NCBI GenBank assembly: GCA_965220895.1
Contig: OZ244850.1
Location: 620,001-684,000 of the forward strand
Origin: WTFY01 sp965220895
Lineage (GTDB): Bacteria; Pseudomonadota; Gammaproteobacteria; UBA4575
DNA: 64,000 bases
Direction of reading: 5' to 3'
Position 1 is the first letter of the stretch; each line of letters begins with the position of its first letter. The notes below the pieces were generated by a model. That model saw only the letters and a list, made by a program, of their open reading frames with translations, ran no database searches and had not been told where the DNA came from. The position numbers and the translations under genes are program-made. Positions 40,710 through 50,938 of the stretch are shown here, piece after piece.

Positions 40710-43700
40710 ATGAGCACCGACAAAATTTCTTCGCAGGGTTTGTACGAGCCGAGCACCGAACATGATGCGTGCGGGGTGGGATTCGTGGTCGACATCAAGG
40801 GCCGAAAATCGCACAAAATCGTCGAACATTCCCTCACCATCCTCAAAAACCTGATGCATCGGGGCGCCTGTGGCTGCGAGGAAAATACCGGTGACGGCGT
40901 GGGCATGCTGACACAGCTGCCGCACAAGTTCTTTACCCGGGTTTGCGGTGAGCTGGGGATCGCGTTGCCGGAATCCGGATATTACGGTGCCGGCATGGTA
41001 TTCCTGCCCACCGATACGGACCAGCAGCAAGCGTGCATCGACCGGTTCCACCAGGTGGTGGAAGAAGAAGGCCAGCAGGTTCTGGGGTGGCGCGAGGTAC
41101 CGACAGACGATTCCTTGCTGGGACAGACTGCCCGATCCGGAGAGCCGGTCTTCAAGCAGATTTTCATTGGCCGCAGCGCTGATATCGAAAGTGAAGCTGC
41201 GTTCGAGCGCAAACTCTACGTGATACGCAAGCGCATCGAACACGTGATCTATGGTTCCGACCTCTCGCAGCGCAGCAGTTTCTACATGCCTTCCCTGTCG
41301 TACCGGACCTGTGTCTACAAGGGCATGCTGACCGGCTCGCAGTTCGAGCCCATGTTCCCGGACATCAATGAACCCGATTTTGAATCGGCCCTGTCGCTGG
41401 TGCATCAGCGCTTTTCGACGAACACCTTCCCTTCCTGGGAACTGGCGCACCCGTTCCGTTATCTCGCGCACAACGGTGAAATCAACACCGTGCGTGGCAA
41501 TATCAACTGGATGCGCGCGCGCGAGTCGTTGTGCCGGTCAGAATTGTTTGGCGATGACCTGCAAAAGATTTTTCCGACTGTGATCGAAAACGGCAGTGAC
41601 TCTGCGACCTTCGACAACGTGCTGGAATTCCTGCACATGTGCGGGCGGCCGCTGCCGCATGCCGTCCTGATGATGATTCCCGAGGCATGGAGCAACCATG
41701 AGACCATGGATGCGGGCCGCAAGGCATTCTACGAATACCATGCCTGCCTGATGGAACCATGGGACGGCCCGGCTTCGATCGCCTTTACGAACGGGGAAGT
41801 CATTGGCGCCGTGCTAGACCGCAATGGCTTGCGGCCTTCGCGCTACTACGTGACCAAGGATGACATGGTCGTGATGGCCTCGGAAGTGGGTGTGCTGGAA
41901 ATTCCGCCCGAAAACATCCTGATCAAGGACCGGCTGCATCCGGGCCGCATTTTCATGGTCGATACCAGGCAGGGAAGGATCATTGACGATGAGGAAATCA
42001 AAAAAGGGTTCGTCGAAGAAAATCCTTACTCGGACTGGCTGAAAAAACACCTGGTCGCGCTAGAGAACCTGCCGAGCCCCAGACAAATACATGGCTCGGA
42101 CAAGGACACCTTGCTGCAAAGGCAGCAGGCCTTTGGCTACACGCACGAAGAGCTAAGGGTGCTGATGGCGCCCATGGCATCCAACGGGCTCGAGCCGGTG
42201 GGCTCGATGGGGACCGATGCCGCACTTGCCGTACTGTCCGACCGGACACGCTTGCTTTATGACTATTTCAAGCAACTCTTCGCACAGGTCACCAATCCCC
42301 CGCTCGACGGAATTCGCGAAGAACTCGTGACCCAGGTGGCGACGACCATCGGGCCCGAAAAAAACCTCCTGCATCCAGACGAGGAAAGCTGCAGGCGAAT
42401 TAGGATCCCCTCACCTGTCCTGACCAACAGCGAACTGGCACGGATCCGGGATGTCGAGCTGCCGGACTTCAAAACCAGGACCATTCCCATTTTGTATCCG
42501 GTTTCACAAGGAGGCGATGGCCTGGACCGGGCACTGAAAGAAGTCTGCGCGCAGATCGATACGGCCATCGGGCAGGGATACACCATGATCATCCTTTCCG
42601 ACCGGGGCATCAACGAGGAACTTGCCGCTATTCCTGCACTGCTGGCCACTGCAGGGGCGCATCATCACATGATCCGCACGGGCACACGTACCCAGGTCGG
42701 GCTGGTGCTTGAGTCGGGCGAACCGCGCGAAGTGCACCATTTTGCCGTGCTCACCGGGTACGGAGTGGAAGCGGTGAACCCCTATCTTGCACTTGAGTCT
42801 TTGGGCGACATGATCGGCAAGGGGCACTTGCCGGAAATGCAGCATGAGACCGCGATCAAGAATTTCATCAAGGCCGTGAACAAGGGCCTGATCAAAACGA
42901 TGTCGAAGATGGGAATCTCCACCGTGCAGTCCTACCGGGGGGCACAGATTTTTGAAGCCATCGGACTGAACAAGGAATTTGTCGACCGCTACTTCACCTG
43001 GACGGCATCGCGCATCGGCGGGATTGGACTGGAAGAAGTTGCCAAGGAGATCAGCATACGTCATCACAATGCGTTCCCCGAGCGCCCGGCAAAACAGCCC
43101 GACCTGGAATGGGGCGGCGAATACCAGTGGCGGCGCGATGGTGAATATCATCTGTTCAACCCCGAAACCGTGTTCAAGCTGCAACACTCCACGCGCTCAG
43201 GCCAGTACAAGCTGTTCAAGGAATACACCGACAAGGTCGACGACCAGAACGAGAACCTGGCGACCTTGCGCGGACTGTTTGAATTCAGGCTTGCCAATGA
43301 CCCCATTCCTCTCGAGGAGGTTGAGCCGATAGAAAATATCATGAAGCGGTTTTCAACCGGTGCTATGTCGTACGGCTCCATCAGCAGACAAGCCCACGAG
43401 ACCCTGGCCATTGCCATGAACCGTATTGGCGGCAAGTCCAATACCGGAGAAGGCGGTGAGGATCCCGACCGCTACATCCCGGATGAAAACGGTGATTCAA
43501 GGAGAAGTGCAATCAAGCAGGTCGCCTCCGGGCGTTTCGGGGTGACCAGCGAATACCTGGTGAATGCCGACGACCTGCAGATCAAGATGGCGCAGGGGGC
43601 AAAACCCGGCGAGGGCGGCCAGCTGCCGGGCACGAAAGTCTATCCGTGGATTGCCAAGGTGCGCCACTCAACCCCGGGGGTCGGACTGATTTCTCCGCCG

Positions 43701-45269
43701 CCGCACCACGATATCTACTCGATCGAGGATCTGGCACAGCTGATCCATGATTTGAAAAACTCAAACCCCGAGGCTCGCATACACGTGAAGCTGGTGGCTG
43801 AAGTGGGTGTGGGCACGGTGGCGGCAGGCGTCTCCAAGGCCCACTCGGACGTGGTCCTCATCTCAGGCTATGACGGCGGCACCGGAGCGTCCCCCATGAG
43901 TTCCCTGAAGCATGCAGGCCTTCCATGGGAGCTGGGCCTGGCGGAGACGCAACAGGTGCTGGTGCAAAATGGCCTGCGTGACCGCATCGTCGTACAGACG
44001 GACGGGCAGTTGAAAACGGGCCGCGACGTGGTGATTGCGGCATTGCTGGGTGCAGAGGAATTCGGATTCTCGACGGCACCGCTGGTGGTCATGGGCTGCA
44101 TCATGATGCGCGTCTGTCACCTGAACACCTGTCCCGTCGGAGTGGCTACCCAAAACCCTGAATTGACCAGGAAGTTCACTGGCCAACCGGAATTCGTGGA
44201 AAATTTCTTCAAGTTCATCGCGGAGGAAGTCCGTGAATACATGGCCAGGCTTGGATTCAGAACGGTCAACGAGATGATCGGTCAGGTGGACCGGCTGAAC
44301 GTGAAAAAAGCCGTTGACCACTGGAAGGCCCACGGGCTGGATTTCTCCAGGATACTGCACAAACCCGAATCGCGGCCGGGCTTTGGCGTGTACTGCTCCA
44401 CTGCCCAGGATCATGGGCTGGAAAAATCCCTCGATGTAACGACGCTGGTGCCCTTGTGCAAAGACGCGATCGAGGAGCGCAAACCCGTCGACATCATTTT
44501 GCCGATTCGCAATATCCACCGGACCGTGGGCACGATCCTCGGCTATCACATCACCAAGCGCCACGGTGCCGAGGGACTTCCGGAAGACACGGTTCGCGTG
44601 CACTTCAATGGTTCCGCGGGGATGAGCTTCGGGGCATTTGTACCCAGGGGCGTAACCCTCATCCTGGAAGGAGACACCAACGACTACCTGGGCAAAGGCC
44701 TGTCCGGCGGCAAGCTGATCGTCTACCCGCCGCGCCATTCGACATTTGTTGCTGAACAAAACATCATCGTCGGAAACGTGGTGTTGTACGGGGCGACTTC
44801 CGGGGAAGCGTATATCCGGGGGATCGCAGGAGAACGTTTTTGCGTGCGCAACAGCGGGGTCAATGCCGTGGTCGAGGGTGTGGGTGACCATGGTTGCGAA
44901 TACATGACCGGCGGGCGAGTGGTCATCATTGGCGACACCGGCCGGAACTTTGCGGCCGGCATGTCGGGCGGAATTGCCTACGTGCTGGCCAAAAAAGAGC
45001 AATTCGAGATCTTGTGCAACCAGGACATGGTGGACCTCGAAGACCTGGAAGACGAGGACAGGGATGTGGTTGCGACCATGCTTGCGCGCCACGTCGAGTA
45101 CACCGGCAGCACGGTTGCCGAAAACATCCTGGACAACTGGAGCCGGCGCCAACATCACTTCGTTAAAGTGATGCCCAAGGATTACAAGCGGGTGCTGGCC
45201 GCGATCAAGAAAGCCAAGGTCGAGGGCACGTCCGTGGACGAGGCCGTGATGGAGGCTGCCCATGGCTAA
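40710..45269 (+). CDS. gltB: Glutamate synthase large subunit
   Basis: 1519 residues. A 20-residue propeptide precedes the catalytic Cys21 (TEHDACGVGFVVDIKG), which becomes the N-terminus. The class II amidotransferase domain has HQRFSTNTFPSWELAHPFRY and NGEINTVRGN. The FMN and 3Fe-4S synthase domain has GEGGEDPDRYIPDENGDSRR, then GYDGGTGASPMSSLKHAGLP and MRVCHLNTCPVGVATQNPEL. The C-terminal beta-helix ends the protein. It makes glutamate from glutamine and 2-oxoglutarate. It overlaps gltD by 8 bases. Confidence 0.97.
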   Translation: MSTDKISSQGLYEPSTEHDACGVGFVVDIKGRKSHKIVEHSLTILKNLMHRGACGCEENTGDGVGMLTQLPHKFFTRVCGELGIALPESGYYGAGMVFLPTDTDQQQACIDRFHQVVEEEGQQVLGWREVPTDDSLLGQTARSGEPVFKQIFIGRSADIESEAAFERKLYVIRKRIEHVIYGSDLSQRSSFYMPSLSYRTCVYKGMLTGSQFEPMFPDINEPDFESALSLVHQRFSTNTFPSWELAHPFRYLAHNGEINTVRGNINWMRARESLCRSELFGDDLQKIFPTVIENGSDSATFDNVLEFLHMCGRPLPHAVLMMIPEAWSNHETMDAGRKAFYEYHACLMEPWDGPASIAFTNGEVIGAVLDRNGLRPSRYYVTKDDMVVMASEVGVLEIPPENILIKDRLHPGRIFMVDTRQGRIIDDEEIKKGFVEENPYSDWLKKHLVALENLPSPRQIHGSDKDTLLQRQQAFGYTHEELRVLMAPMASNGLEPVGSMGTDAALAVLSDRTRLLYDYFKQLFAQVTNPPLDGIREELVTQVATTIGPEKNLLHPDEESCRRIRIPSPVLTNSELARIRDVELPDFKTRTIPILYPVSQGGDGLDRALKEVCAQIDTAIGQGYTMIILSDRGINEELAAIPALLATAGAHHHMIRTGTRTQVGLVLESGEPREVHHFAVLTGYGVEAVNPYLALESLGDMIGKGHLPEMQHETAIKNFIKAVNKGLIKTMSKMGISTVQSYRGAQIFEAIGLNKEFVDRYFTWTASRIGGIGLEEVAKEISIRHHNAFPERPAKQPDLEWGGEYQWRRDGEYHLFNPETVFKLQHSTRSGQYKLFKEYTDKVDDQNENLATLRGLFEFRLANDPIPLEEVEPIENIMKRFSTGAMSYGSISRQAHETLAIAMNRIGGKSNTGEGGEDPDRYIPDENGDSRRSAIKQVASGRFGVTSEYLVNADDLQIKMAQGAKPGEGGQLPGTKVYPWIAKVRHSTPGVGLISPPPHHDIYSIEDLAQLIHDLKNSNPEARIHVKLVAEVGVGTVAAGVSKAHSDVVLISGYDGGTGASPMSSLKHAGLPWELGLAETQQVLVQNGLRDRIVVQTDGQLKTGRDVVIAALLGAEEFGFSTAPLVVMGCIMMRVCHLNTCPVGVATQNPELTRKFTGQPEFVENFFKFIAEEVREYMARLGFRTVNEMIGQVDRLNVKKAVDHWKAHGLDFSRILHKPESRPGFGVYCSTAQDHGLEKSLDVTTLVPLCKDAIEERKPVDIILPIRNIHRTVGTILGYHITKRHGAEGLPEDTVRVHFNGSAGMSFGAFVPRGVTLILEGDTNDYLGKGLSGGKLIVYPPRHSTFVAEQNIIVGNVVLYGATSGEAYIRGIAGERFCVRNSGVNAVVEGVGDHGCEYMTGGRVVIIGDTGRNFAAGMSGGIAYVLAKKEQFEILCNQDMVDLEDLEDEDRDVVATMLARHVEYTGSTVAENILDNWSRRQHHFVKVMPKDYKRVLAAIKKAKVEGTSVDEAVMEAAHG

Positions 45270-46707
45270 AGTCACGGGATTCCTTGAATACGCCCGCGCC
45301 AAGCAGCCCTACCGCCCGATCGAGGAACGTCTGCTCGACTGGCATCAGGTCATGGCCCCCTGGCAGATTGACCCGCTCAAGGACCAGGCTGCACGCTGCA
45401 TGGATTGCGGCATCCCCTTTTGTCATGAGGGATGCCCGCTGGGCAACCTGATCCCGGACTGGAACGACCTGGTCTACCGGGATCAATGGAAAGATGCCAT
45501 CCAGCGCCTGCACGCCACCAACAATTTCCCGGAATTTACCGGAACGCTTTGCCCGGCACCGTGCGAGGGCTCCTGCGTGCTGGGTATCAATGATGATCCC
45601 GTTACCATCAAGGGTGTAGAGCTCACCATCATTGACAAGGCATGGGAAAACGGCTGGGTACGTCCCGAGATTGCGAGCAAGGATACCGGCAAGAAAGTGG
45701 CTGTCATCGGCTCGGGGCCTGCAGGACTTGCAGCGGCGCAGCAACTCGCGCGTGCCGGACACAGTGTCACCGTGTTCGAGCGTGCCGATCGCATTGGCGG
45801 GCTGCTGCGTTACGGCATCCCGGAATTCAAGATGGAAAAGCGTGTGCTGGACCGGCGCCTGGAACAGATGCGTGCGGAAGGCGTTACGTTCAGGACGAAT
45901 GCTCACGTCGGGGACACGGTGGCAGTGGACGATATCCGCAACGAACATGACGCCGTGTTGCTGGCAGGAGGGGCGTGTGCTCCGCGTGGCTTGCCCGTGG
46001 AAGGCTGTGATCTGAACGGCGTTCACCAGGCCATGGAATACCTGCCCATGCAGAACAGGCTATGTGAAGGGGACCCCGAACCGGACCACTTCATCAGTGC
46101 GGCGGGCAAGCGGGTCGTCATCATCGGCGGTGGAGACACCGGTGCGGACTGCCTGGGCACGGCCAACCGGCAGGGTGCCCTGTCCGTACATCAACTGGAA
46201 ATCATGCCGAAACCCCCAGAAGCCAGGGCGGCAGACAACCCGTGGCCGGAATGGCCCAGGATATTTCGCACCGCCTCGGCCCATGAAGAGGGGGTGGAAA
46301 GAGTGTATTCCGTTTCCACCAAGCGGTTCGTTGATGACGGGGCCGGCAATGTCAAAGCATTGGAGCTGGTGACGGTGAAGATGAGCAACGACAATGGCAG
46401 ACTCAGCTTTGACGAGGTGGCCGGCAGTCAGCAAACGCTGGCCTGTGACCTGGTGCTCTTGGCCATGGGCTTTTTGGGGCCGGAAAAACCCGGCATGCTG
46501 GAACAGTTGGATGTGGCGCTGGACCAGCGTGGCAACGTCGTCCGGGATAAAAACTGGATGACTAACGTGGAGGGGGTGTTCACTGCCGGCGACATGCAGC
46601 GTGGACAAAGCCTCATCGTGTGGGCCATTGCCGAAGGCCGTAGCGCAGCACGAGGCATCGACCGGTACCTGATGGGGGATTCTGATCTGCCTGCACCGCT
46701 GGACTGA
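45262..46707 (+). CDS. gltD: Glutamate synthase small subunit
   Basis: 481 residues. Cysteine motifs CMDCGIPFCHEGCPLGN and CPAPCEGSCVLG bind the 4Fe-4S clusters. FAD site VAVIGSGPAGLAAAQQLARA; NADPH site VVIIGGGDTGADCLGTANRQ. It brings electrons from NADPH to GltB. The start lies inside the gltB end, typical of coupled translation. It belongs to the same family as DsrL in this window, from which it differs by lacking the C-terminal ferredoxin domain. Confidence 0.96.
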   Translation: MAKVTGFLEYARAKQPYRPIEERLLDWHQVMAPWQIDPLKDQAARCMDCGIPFCHEGCPLGNLIPDWNDLVYRDQWKDAIQRLHATNNFPEFTGTLCPAPCEGSCVLGINDDPVTIKGVELTIIDKAWENGWVRPEIASKDTGKKVAVIGSGPAGLAAAQQLARAGHSVTVFERADRIGGLLRYGIPEFKMEKRVLDRRLEQMRAEGVTFRTNAHVGDTVAVDDIRNEHDAVLLAGGACAPRGLPVEGCDLNGVHQAMEYLPMQNRLCEGDPEPDHFISAAGKRVVIIGGGDTGADCLGTANRQGALSVHQLEIMPKPPEARAADNPWPEWPRIFRTASAHEEGVERVYSVSTKRFVDDGAGNVKALELVTVKMSNDNGRLSFDEVAGSQQTLACDLVLLAMGFLGPEKPGMLEQLDVALDQRGNVVRDKNWMTNVEGVFTAGDMQRGQSLIVWAIAEGRSAARGIDRYLMGDSDLPAPLD

Positions 46708-46730
46708 CTCCTGGCATACAAGCCGTGACT

Positions 46731-47156
46731 TCAGACACCGCCTGGATTTTTCTCGACCAGCAATGACTTGGGGAACACGATGCATTTGTTGGCATACAGT
46801 TTCCTCAGGTCCTGCACCCTGATACTGATCTCCTTTCCCCAGACAAGTTGTTTTTCAAGCTCCCTGACATGCTCAAAATCTTCATCGGAAACGGCTTTTG
46901 CAACCGCCCTGCGATGAATTTCCGATTCGAGGAAATCCAGGGATACCACAGACCCGTCATAGTGGATCGGCAATTCGTTCTCTTTGATAAAGTAATGGAA
47001 CATTTCCCTGACCAGTTCATCGTCTGGAGGTAAGGAGTCTGCGGAACCGGCTGTCCTTGCCAAAGATTTGGCAAAAACCCGATAATACCCGTTGTTTTCC
47101 AGCTTGCTGACCAGCGTAGACAGAAGGATGAATTCGGGTGTCTTGGCTGAAGTCAT
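46731..47156 (-). CDS. Hypothetical protein, 141 residues
   Basis: Not recognised. Helical and soluble: FILLSTLVSKLENNGYYRVF, DDELVREMFHYFIKENELPI and HVRELEKQLVWGKEISIRVQ. No cysteine cluster, signal or membrane helix; a single Cys in YANKCIVFP. It converges on gltD (23-bp gap), and the DUF2905 gene lies upstream on the same strand. Confidence 0.65.
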   Translation of the reverse strand: MTSAKTPEFILLSTLVSKLENNGYYRVFAKSLARTAGSADSLPPDDELVREMFHYFIKENELPIHYDGSVVSLDFLESEIHRRAVAKAVSDEDFEHVRELEKQLVWGKEISIRVQDLRKLYANKCIVFPKSLLVEKNPGGV

Positions 47157-47202
47157 GGAGAAGTTATGTGGCTGGGCTGTGACGGCTCAAGTTGTGAAAT
47201 TT

Positions 47203-47403
47203 CTACTTTTTAAAAAACCACAGCACCACGGATACGATGAGGCTGACGACAATCATGGTGGTGATCGGGATGTACAGGTGAAATCCCTCTCTTTTGAAAG
47301 CAATATCACCCGGCAGTTTTCCTAAAGGCACCTTGCTGATCACGGGCCAGAGCAATCCAATGATTAAAATAGTGACCCCGATAGCAACCAGTATTTTGTT
47401 CAT
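47203..47403 (-). CDS. DUF2905 small membrane protein
   Basis: 66 residues with two membrane helices (ILVAIGVTILIIGLLWPVI and ITTMIVVSLIVSVVLWFF) around the conserved linker LGKLPGDIAFKREGFHLYIP. This pattern is the DUF2905 family of unknown function. It is divergent from the 268-residue gene at 47514. Confidence 0.88.
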   Translation of the reverse strand: MNKILVAIGVTILIIGLLWPVISKVPLGKLPGDIAFKREGFHLYIPITTMIVVSLIVSVVLWFFKK

Positions 47404-47513
47404 CTTGGGTTTGGCACCTTCCGCATGTCCAGGTTGTGACCCTCAGGAACTCATTCGAGCCTGACACCAATTATCCTGTTTTTCAATAACGTTCAGCCAA
47501 AAAAGAAGACCCC

Positions 47514-48320
47514 ATGAAACTGAAAAAATTCTCTGAGCCCGCGATCGTCATGTCAATCACCCTTGGCTTGCTGCTCTTGCTGACCAGCCCCCTGTGGATT
47601 GGATGGATGATGGAGCATGAATACAGCAAGACCCGCAGTGCCGTGGCCGCTGTCGACCTCCAGTGCACGGATGGCGCTGTGGAAAAACGCGAAGTCTGGA
47701 GCAAACTTGGCATTGCGGTCTTCTGCGAAAAGGATGGCACCAAGCATGGCGTGTGGCAGGCATGGGACGGTGGCTACATGCACATCGCAGGCGAGTATGC
47801 CGATGGTGAAAAGGACGGTATCTGGAAATATTTCAATGCCCATGGAGAACAATGGGGAGTGAGAACGTACACCCAGGGCAAGGAAGCCTCAGGCTTGATC
47901 AATCTGTTGGCGGCAGATTCCATGCTTCTCAGAAAGGACGAGGGCAAGCTCTACCTGATTCAAGGGACCAAGCCGTACCGCAGCTACCCCGTCAGGCTGG
48001 GAGCCGGCCACCAGGATGCCGGTGTCGATGGCATCCCGGAAGGCACGTACCGGCTGGATGCCAAGGCCGAAGACAGCGAGGGTCGAAAATCCATGCACGC
48101 GATCTATTCGGGAACACCGGGTCAGGCCCCCGATGCGAAAGCGGCAGCCGGTGCAAAGACACACTTCGTAATCGAGGCACACCGCAACAGGATGGGCTGG
48201 GCCTGGCAAATCGCCGGATTATGGGGTGGTACAAAAAACAGGATTGCGGTCGTTCACAGCGACATGGATGAAATCTGGGAATTGGCAGAAGGTGGCATCC
48301 AGATAGAAGTGCGGCTATGA
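47514..48320 (+). CDS. Membrane-anchored protein with MORN-like repeats and degenerate L,D-transpeptidase-like fold
   Basis: 268 residues. An N-terminal membrane anchor (VMSITLGLLLLLTSPLWIGW) leads to short GxYxDGxKDG repeats (HIAGEYADGEKDGIWKYFNA) like MORN or YwqK antitoxin motifs. The C-terminal half has strands and turns like YkuD transpeptidases (YPVRLGAGHQDAGVDGIPEG, TYRLDA; NRIAVVHSDMDEIWELAEGG). The catalytic Cys of the SxGCxR loop is not there, so no transpeptidase activity is expected. Placed in the periplasm by its anchor. Its stop overlaps the convergent kinase gene by 6 bases. Confidence 0.6.
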   Translation: MKLKKFSEPAIVMSITLGLLLLLTSPLWIGWMMEHEYSKTRSAVAAVDLQCTDGAVEKREVWSKLGIAVFCEKDGTKHGVWQAWDGGYMHIAGEYADGEKDGIWKYFNAHGEQWGVRTYTQGKEASGLINLLAADSMLLRKDEGKLYLIQGTKPYRSYPVRLGAGHQDAGVDGIPEGTYRLDAKAEDSEGRKSMHAIYSGTPGQAPDAKAAAGAKTHFVIEAHRNRMGWAWQIAGLWGGTKNRIAVVHSDMDEIWELAEGGIQIEVRL

Positions 48321-49511
48321 CTTCCTTGGCTTGGCCCGGGCCTTCTTGCGGTGTTTTTTGGCTGCCATTTTCTTGCCGATAAGGATCATGCGAACGACGC
48401 GTTCTGCGACATTTTCCAGATGAGGCCTTGAATCCCGCAAGGCCTCATCCAGTGACATGTCCTTGGCGGCAGCACTGGCAATACCATCAATTCCATGTGC
48501 AAATACATTGTGTGCATCGTTGGATAGTGCCCCGCCGATGGCAATCACCGGCACCCGGTGCTTTTTGGCAGCCCTGGCGACCCCCGAGGGGGTTTTCCCG
48601 AAGGCAGTCTGAAAATCTACCTTGCCTTCCCCGGTGATGACCAGGTCTGAACCCTTGATGTATTTTTCAAGCTCGGTCGTCCTCAGCACGATATCGACAC
48701 CGCTCTTGAGCGTGGCACCCGCAAAAGCGACCAGTCCGGCACCCAGACCGCCAGCCGCCCCCGCCCCTGGCATGCGGGCTACAGCCACTTTGAGGTCTCG
48801 CCTGATCAACCTGCCCAGGTGTTTGAGGTTTGCATCCAGCACGACAACCATTTTGGGAGTAGCACCCTTTTGCGGCCCGAAGACATGTGCGGCACCGTGT
48901 TTCCCATGCAGGGTATTCTTTACATCGCAGGCCACGAGGATTTTTGCCTGGTGGACCCTGGGATCCAGGCCCGTGGCGTCAATCGCCCGGATTTTCGAGA
49001 GCATCCCTCCAGAACCCGGTTCCTTGATTTCCCGGCCTCGGATATCCACAAACCGCACACCCAATGCCTGAGCCATTCCTACCCCGCCATCGTTGGTCGC
49101 GGACCCTCCAATGCCAATAATGATTTTTTTTGCACCGCGATCGAGTGCATCCATCATCAGTTGGCCAGTGCCGTACGTGGTGGTTTTCAGCGGGTTCTTG
49201 GTGCGTCCCTCGACCAGGGGCAACCCGGAAGCTTCCGCCATTTCGATGACTGCCGTTTTCTTGGCAGGCAACCAGCCGTAGCACGCGGTTACGGTCTTTC
49301 CTGCAGGGCCCTTGACCCGCTTTCTGACCAGCTTCCCTCCGGTGGCATCGATCAGGGACTGTACGGTTCCTTCCCCTCCGTCCGCCATGGGGATTTTCAC
49401 GCATGTCGCATTGGGCAAGACCCGCCGGATGCCCTTTTCGATGCATACGGCAACTTCCAGTGAAGTGAGGTTACCCTTGAACGAGTCCGGTGCGATCACA
49501 ATATTTTTCAT
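48315..49511 (-). CDS. Glycerate kinase (GarK/GlxK family)
   Basis: 398 residues. Family motifs: IVIAPDSFKGNLTSLEVAVC, PMADGGEGTVQSLIDATGG, IIGIGGSATNDGGVGMAQAL and TGEGKVDFQTAFGKTPSGVA. It phosphorylates glycerate with ATP in the cytoplasm. The C-terminus has a 20-residue Lys/Arg-rich tail (KKMAAKKHRKKARAKPRK) not typical for the family. The ATG at 49511 is followed upstream by a 260-bp gap without a gene (49512-49771). Confidence 0.92.
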   Translation of the reverse strand: MKNIVIAPDSFKGNLTSLEVAVCIEKGIRRVLPNATCVKIPMADGGEGTVQSLIDATGGKLVRKRVKGPAGKTVTACYGWLPAKKTAVIEMAEASGLPLVEGRTKNPLKTTTYGTGQLMMDALDRGAKKIIIGIGGSATNDGGVGMAQALGVRFVDIRGREIKEPGSGGMLSKIRAIDATGLDPRVHQAKILVACDVKNTLHGKHGAAHVFGPQKGATPKMVVVLDANLKHLGRLIRRDLKVAVARMPGAGAAGGLGAGLVAFAGATLKSGVDIVLRTTELEKYIKGSDLVITGEGKVDFQTAFGKTPSGVARAAKKHRVPVIAIGGALSNDAHNVFAHGIDGIASAAAKDMSLDEALRDSRPHLENVAERVVRMILIGKKMAAKKHRKKARAKPRKS

Positions 49512-49771
49512 AACAATCCTAGTATTACGGATGAGTCATTGATTGAAAACCGGACGTGTACAGCCATGTTTGTCCAGGAGACCGAGCGCCATGTGTGCAC
49601 CTCGGCCGGATTCGCTTCAATACCTCTACATCAACATGGGGAGAGTTATCCTGACGATATATCTCTCCAGTGGAACGCATGTGGCCTTGGCCAGACGTCT
49701 TGCGCCGCAAGCCCTGAGGCCGCGGATTTTTCCCTATGCCGACATCATCCTACCCACCGCAGCCGGCACAC

Positions 49772-50908
49772 CTAGATATACATTCTCAGCGTTTTAGGTG
49801 TTCTGTCATAGTCCACGGAAATCGCATTGTGGGGACAGGCATCAACACATGCAAAGCAACGCACACACTCGCTCTCATCGATATACAGGGAGTTGTAGTA
49901 CAGCCCTGACGTATACGCAGGCCGGACCTGCTCAAAAGAAAAGGCAGAATCGTCACCGTTTGTCTTGAAATTCGCTGCTTCCACCAAACAGTTGGCTACT
50001 GGCTTTACCAGCAAGCACTCATCACACAGCACACACCTGGTATTGTCAACCACCGGTGCCGGCGAACTCGCATCTTCGAACTTGTCAAAGTAGATGTTTT
50101 CACTTCCGATTCCGGCAGCCGTCAACACCTCGACCCCATGGTCTATCATCGGAGGCGGACCACAAAAATAGGCCTTGATTCCACGAGCAGGCAGCGTGCC
50201 CGGGTCCAGATACTCGTTTTTGACGTATGTCGTCACCAGTCCACGGGGTCCGTTCCAGTCACTGCCTTGAGGCTCCTCCGACAAGACAGGAATGAATTCA
50301 AACCTGTGGGCCGGGTTCCATCGATCACGCACGGCCTGCATTTTTTCATGACAGTACAGGTCCCTTTGTGTGCGTGCACCATAGAAAAAGTAACAGTCCC
50401 TGGCAACACCCAGATTGGCAGCATGCTTGACGATGGCTGCAATTGCACTCATGCCACTGCCGCCGGCAATGCAGACCATGGTGTCCTCCGAGGCGTCAAG
50501 CTGAAACGCGCCCAATGGCCCGGTAACCTCAACCTGTTCGCCGATGCGGTCCCCTTGCGCCAGCCAGCCTGAAAATTCCCCGCCGGGCACCAGGCGCACA
50601 TAAAAGGTGTGTTCGTCCGGGTTCTCATCCTCCGGGGTTTTGGCAAACGAGTAGGAACGTGATTTTCTGATCCCGGGCACCTTGAGCGTGGCAAACTGCC
50701 CGGCCACCCCGTCGAGCGGCGGGCTGCCCGGATCACATTTGACGACCAGTTCAAGCGTATCGTGCGTGAGGCTGGCGATACGCTTGATGGTACCCCGATT
50801 GATCCGTACTCTCAGACCCTTGATTTCAGCATCCGGGACAGGCAGTTCCCGGATATAGTGGTCAAACGGATCGTGAAAGTTCTTTTGCATCGCGGTCACT
50901 TCGCCCAT
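49772..50908 (-). CDS. Flavin/NAD(P) reductase fused to a ferredoxin domain
   Basis: 378 residues. FNR-type FAD domain with KSRSYSFAKTPEDE and GEFSGWLAQGDRIG. NAD(P) site: CIAGGSGMSAIAAIVKHA and FCGPPPMIDHGVEVLTAAGI. The C-terminal extension has CVLCDECLLVKPVANC and CVRCFACVDACPHNAISVDY, probably cluster ligands. It lies 30 bases after the molybdoenzyme gene, so the two form an operon and likely one soluble enzyme that links a Mo-dependent reaction to NAD(P)H. Starts at 50908 or 50890 (MQKNFHDPF) are both possible. Confidence 0.85.
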   Translation of the reverse strand: MGEVTAMQKNFHDPFDHYIRELPVPDAEIKGLRVRINRGTIKRIASLTHDTLELVVKCDPGSPPLDGVAGQFATLKVPGIRKSRSYSFAKTPEDENPDEHTFYVRLVPGGEFSGWLAQGDRIGEQVEVTGPLGAFQLDASEDTMVCIAGGSGMSAIAAIVKHAANLGVARDCYFFYGARTQRDLYCHEKMQAVRDRWNPAHRFEFIPVLSEEPQGSDWNGPRGLVTTYVKNEYLDPGTLPARGIKAYFCGPPPMIDHGVEVLTAAGIGSENIYFDKFEDASSPAPVVDNTRCVLCDECLLVKPVANCLVEAANFKTNGDDSAFSFEQVRPAYTSGLYYNSLYIDESECVRCFACVDACPHNAISVDYDRTPKTLRMYI

Positions 50909-50938
50909 GCCCCGGGCCCGGGGAAACGCGGTCAGGAT

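Noticed and set aside
43863..45302. 479-codon minus-strand open frame inside gltB
   Set aside because: Shadow of gltB; no recognisable domain.
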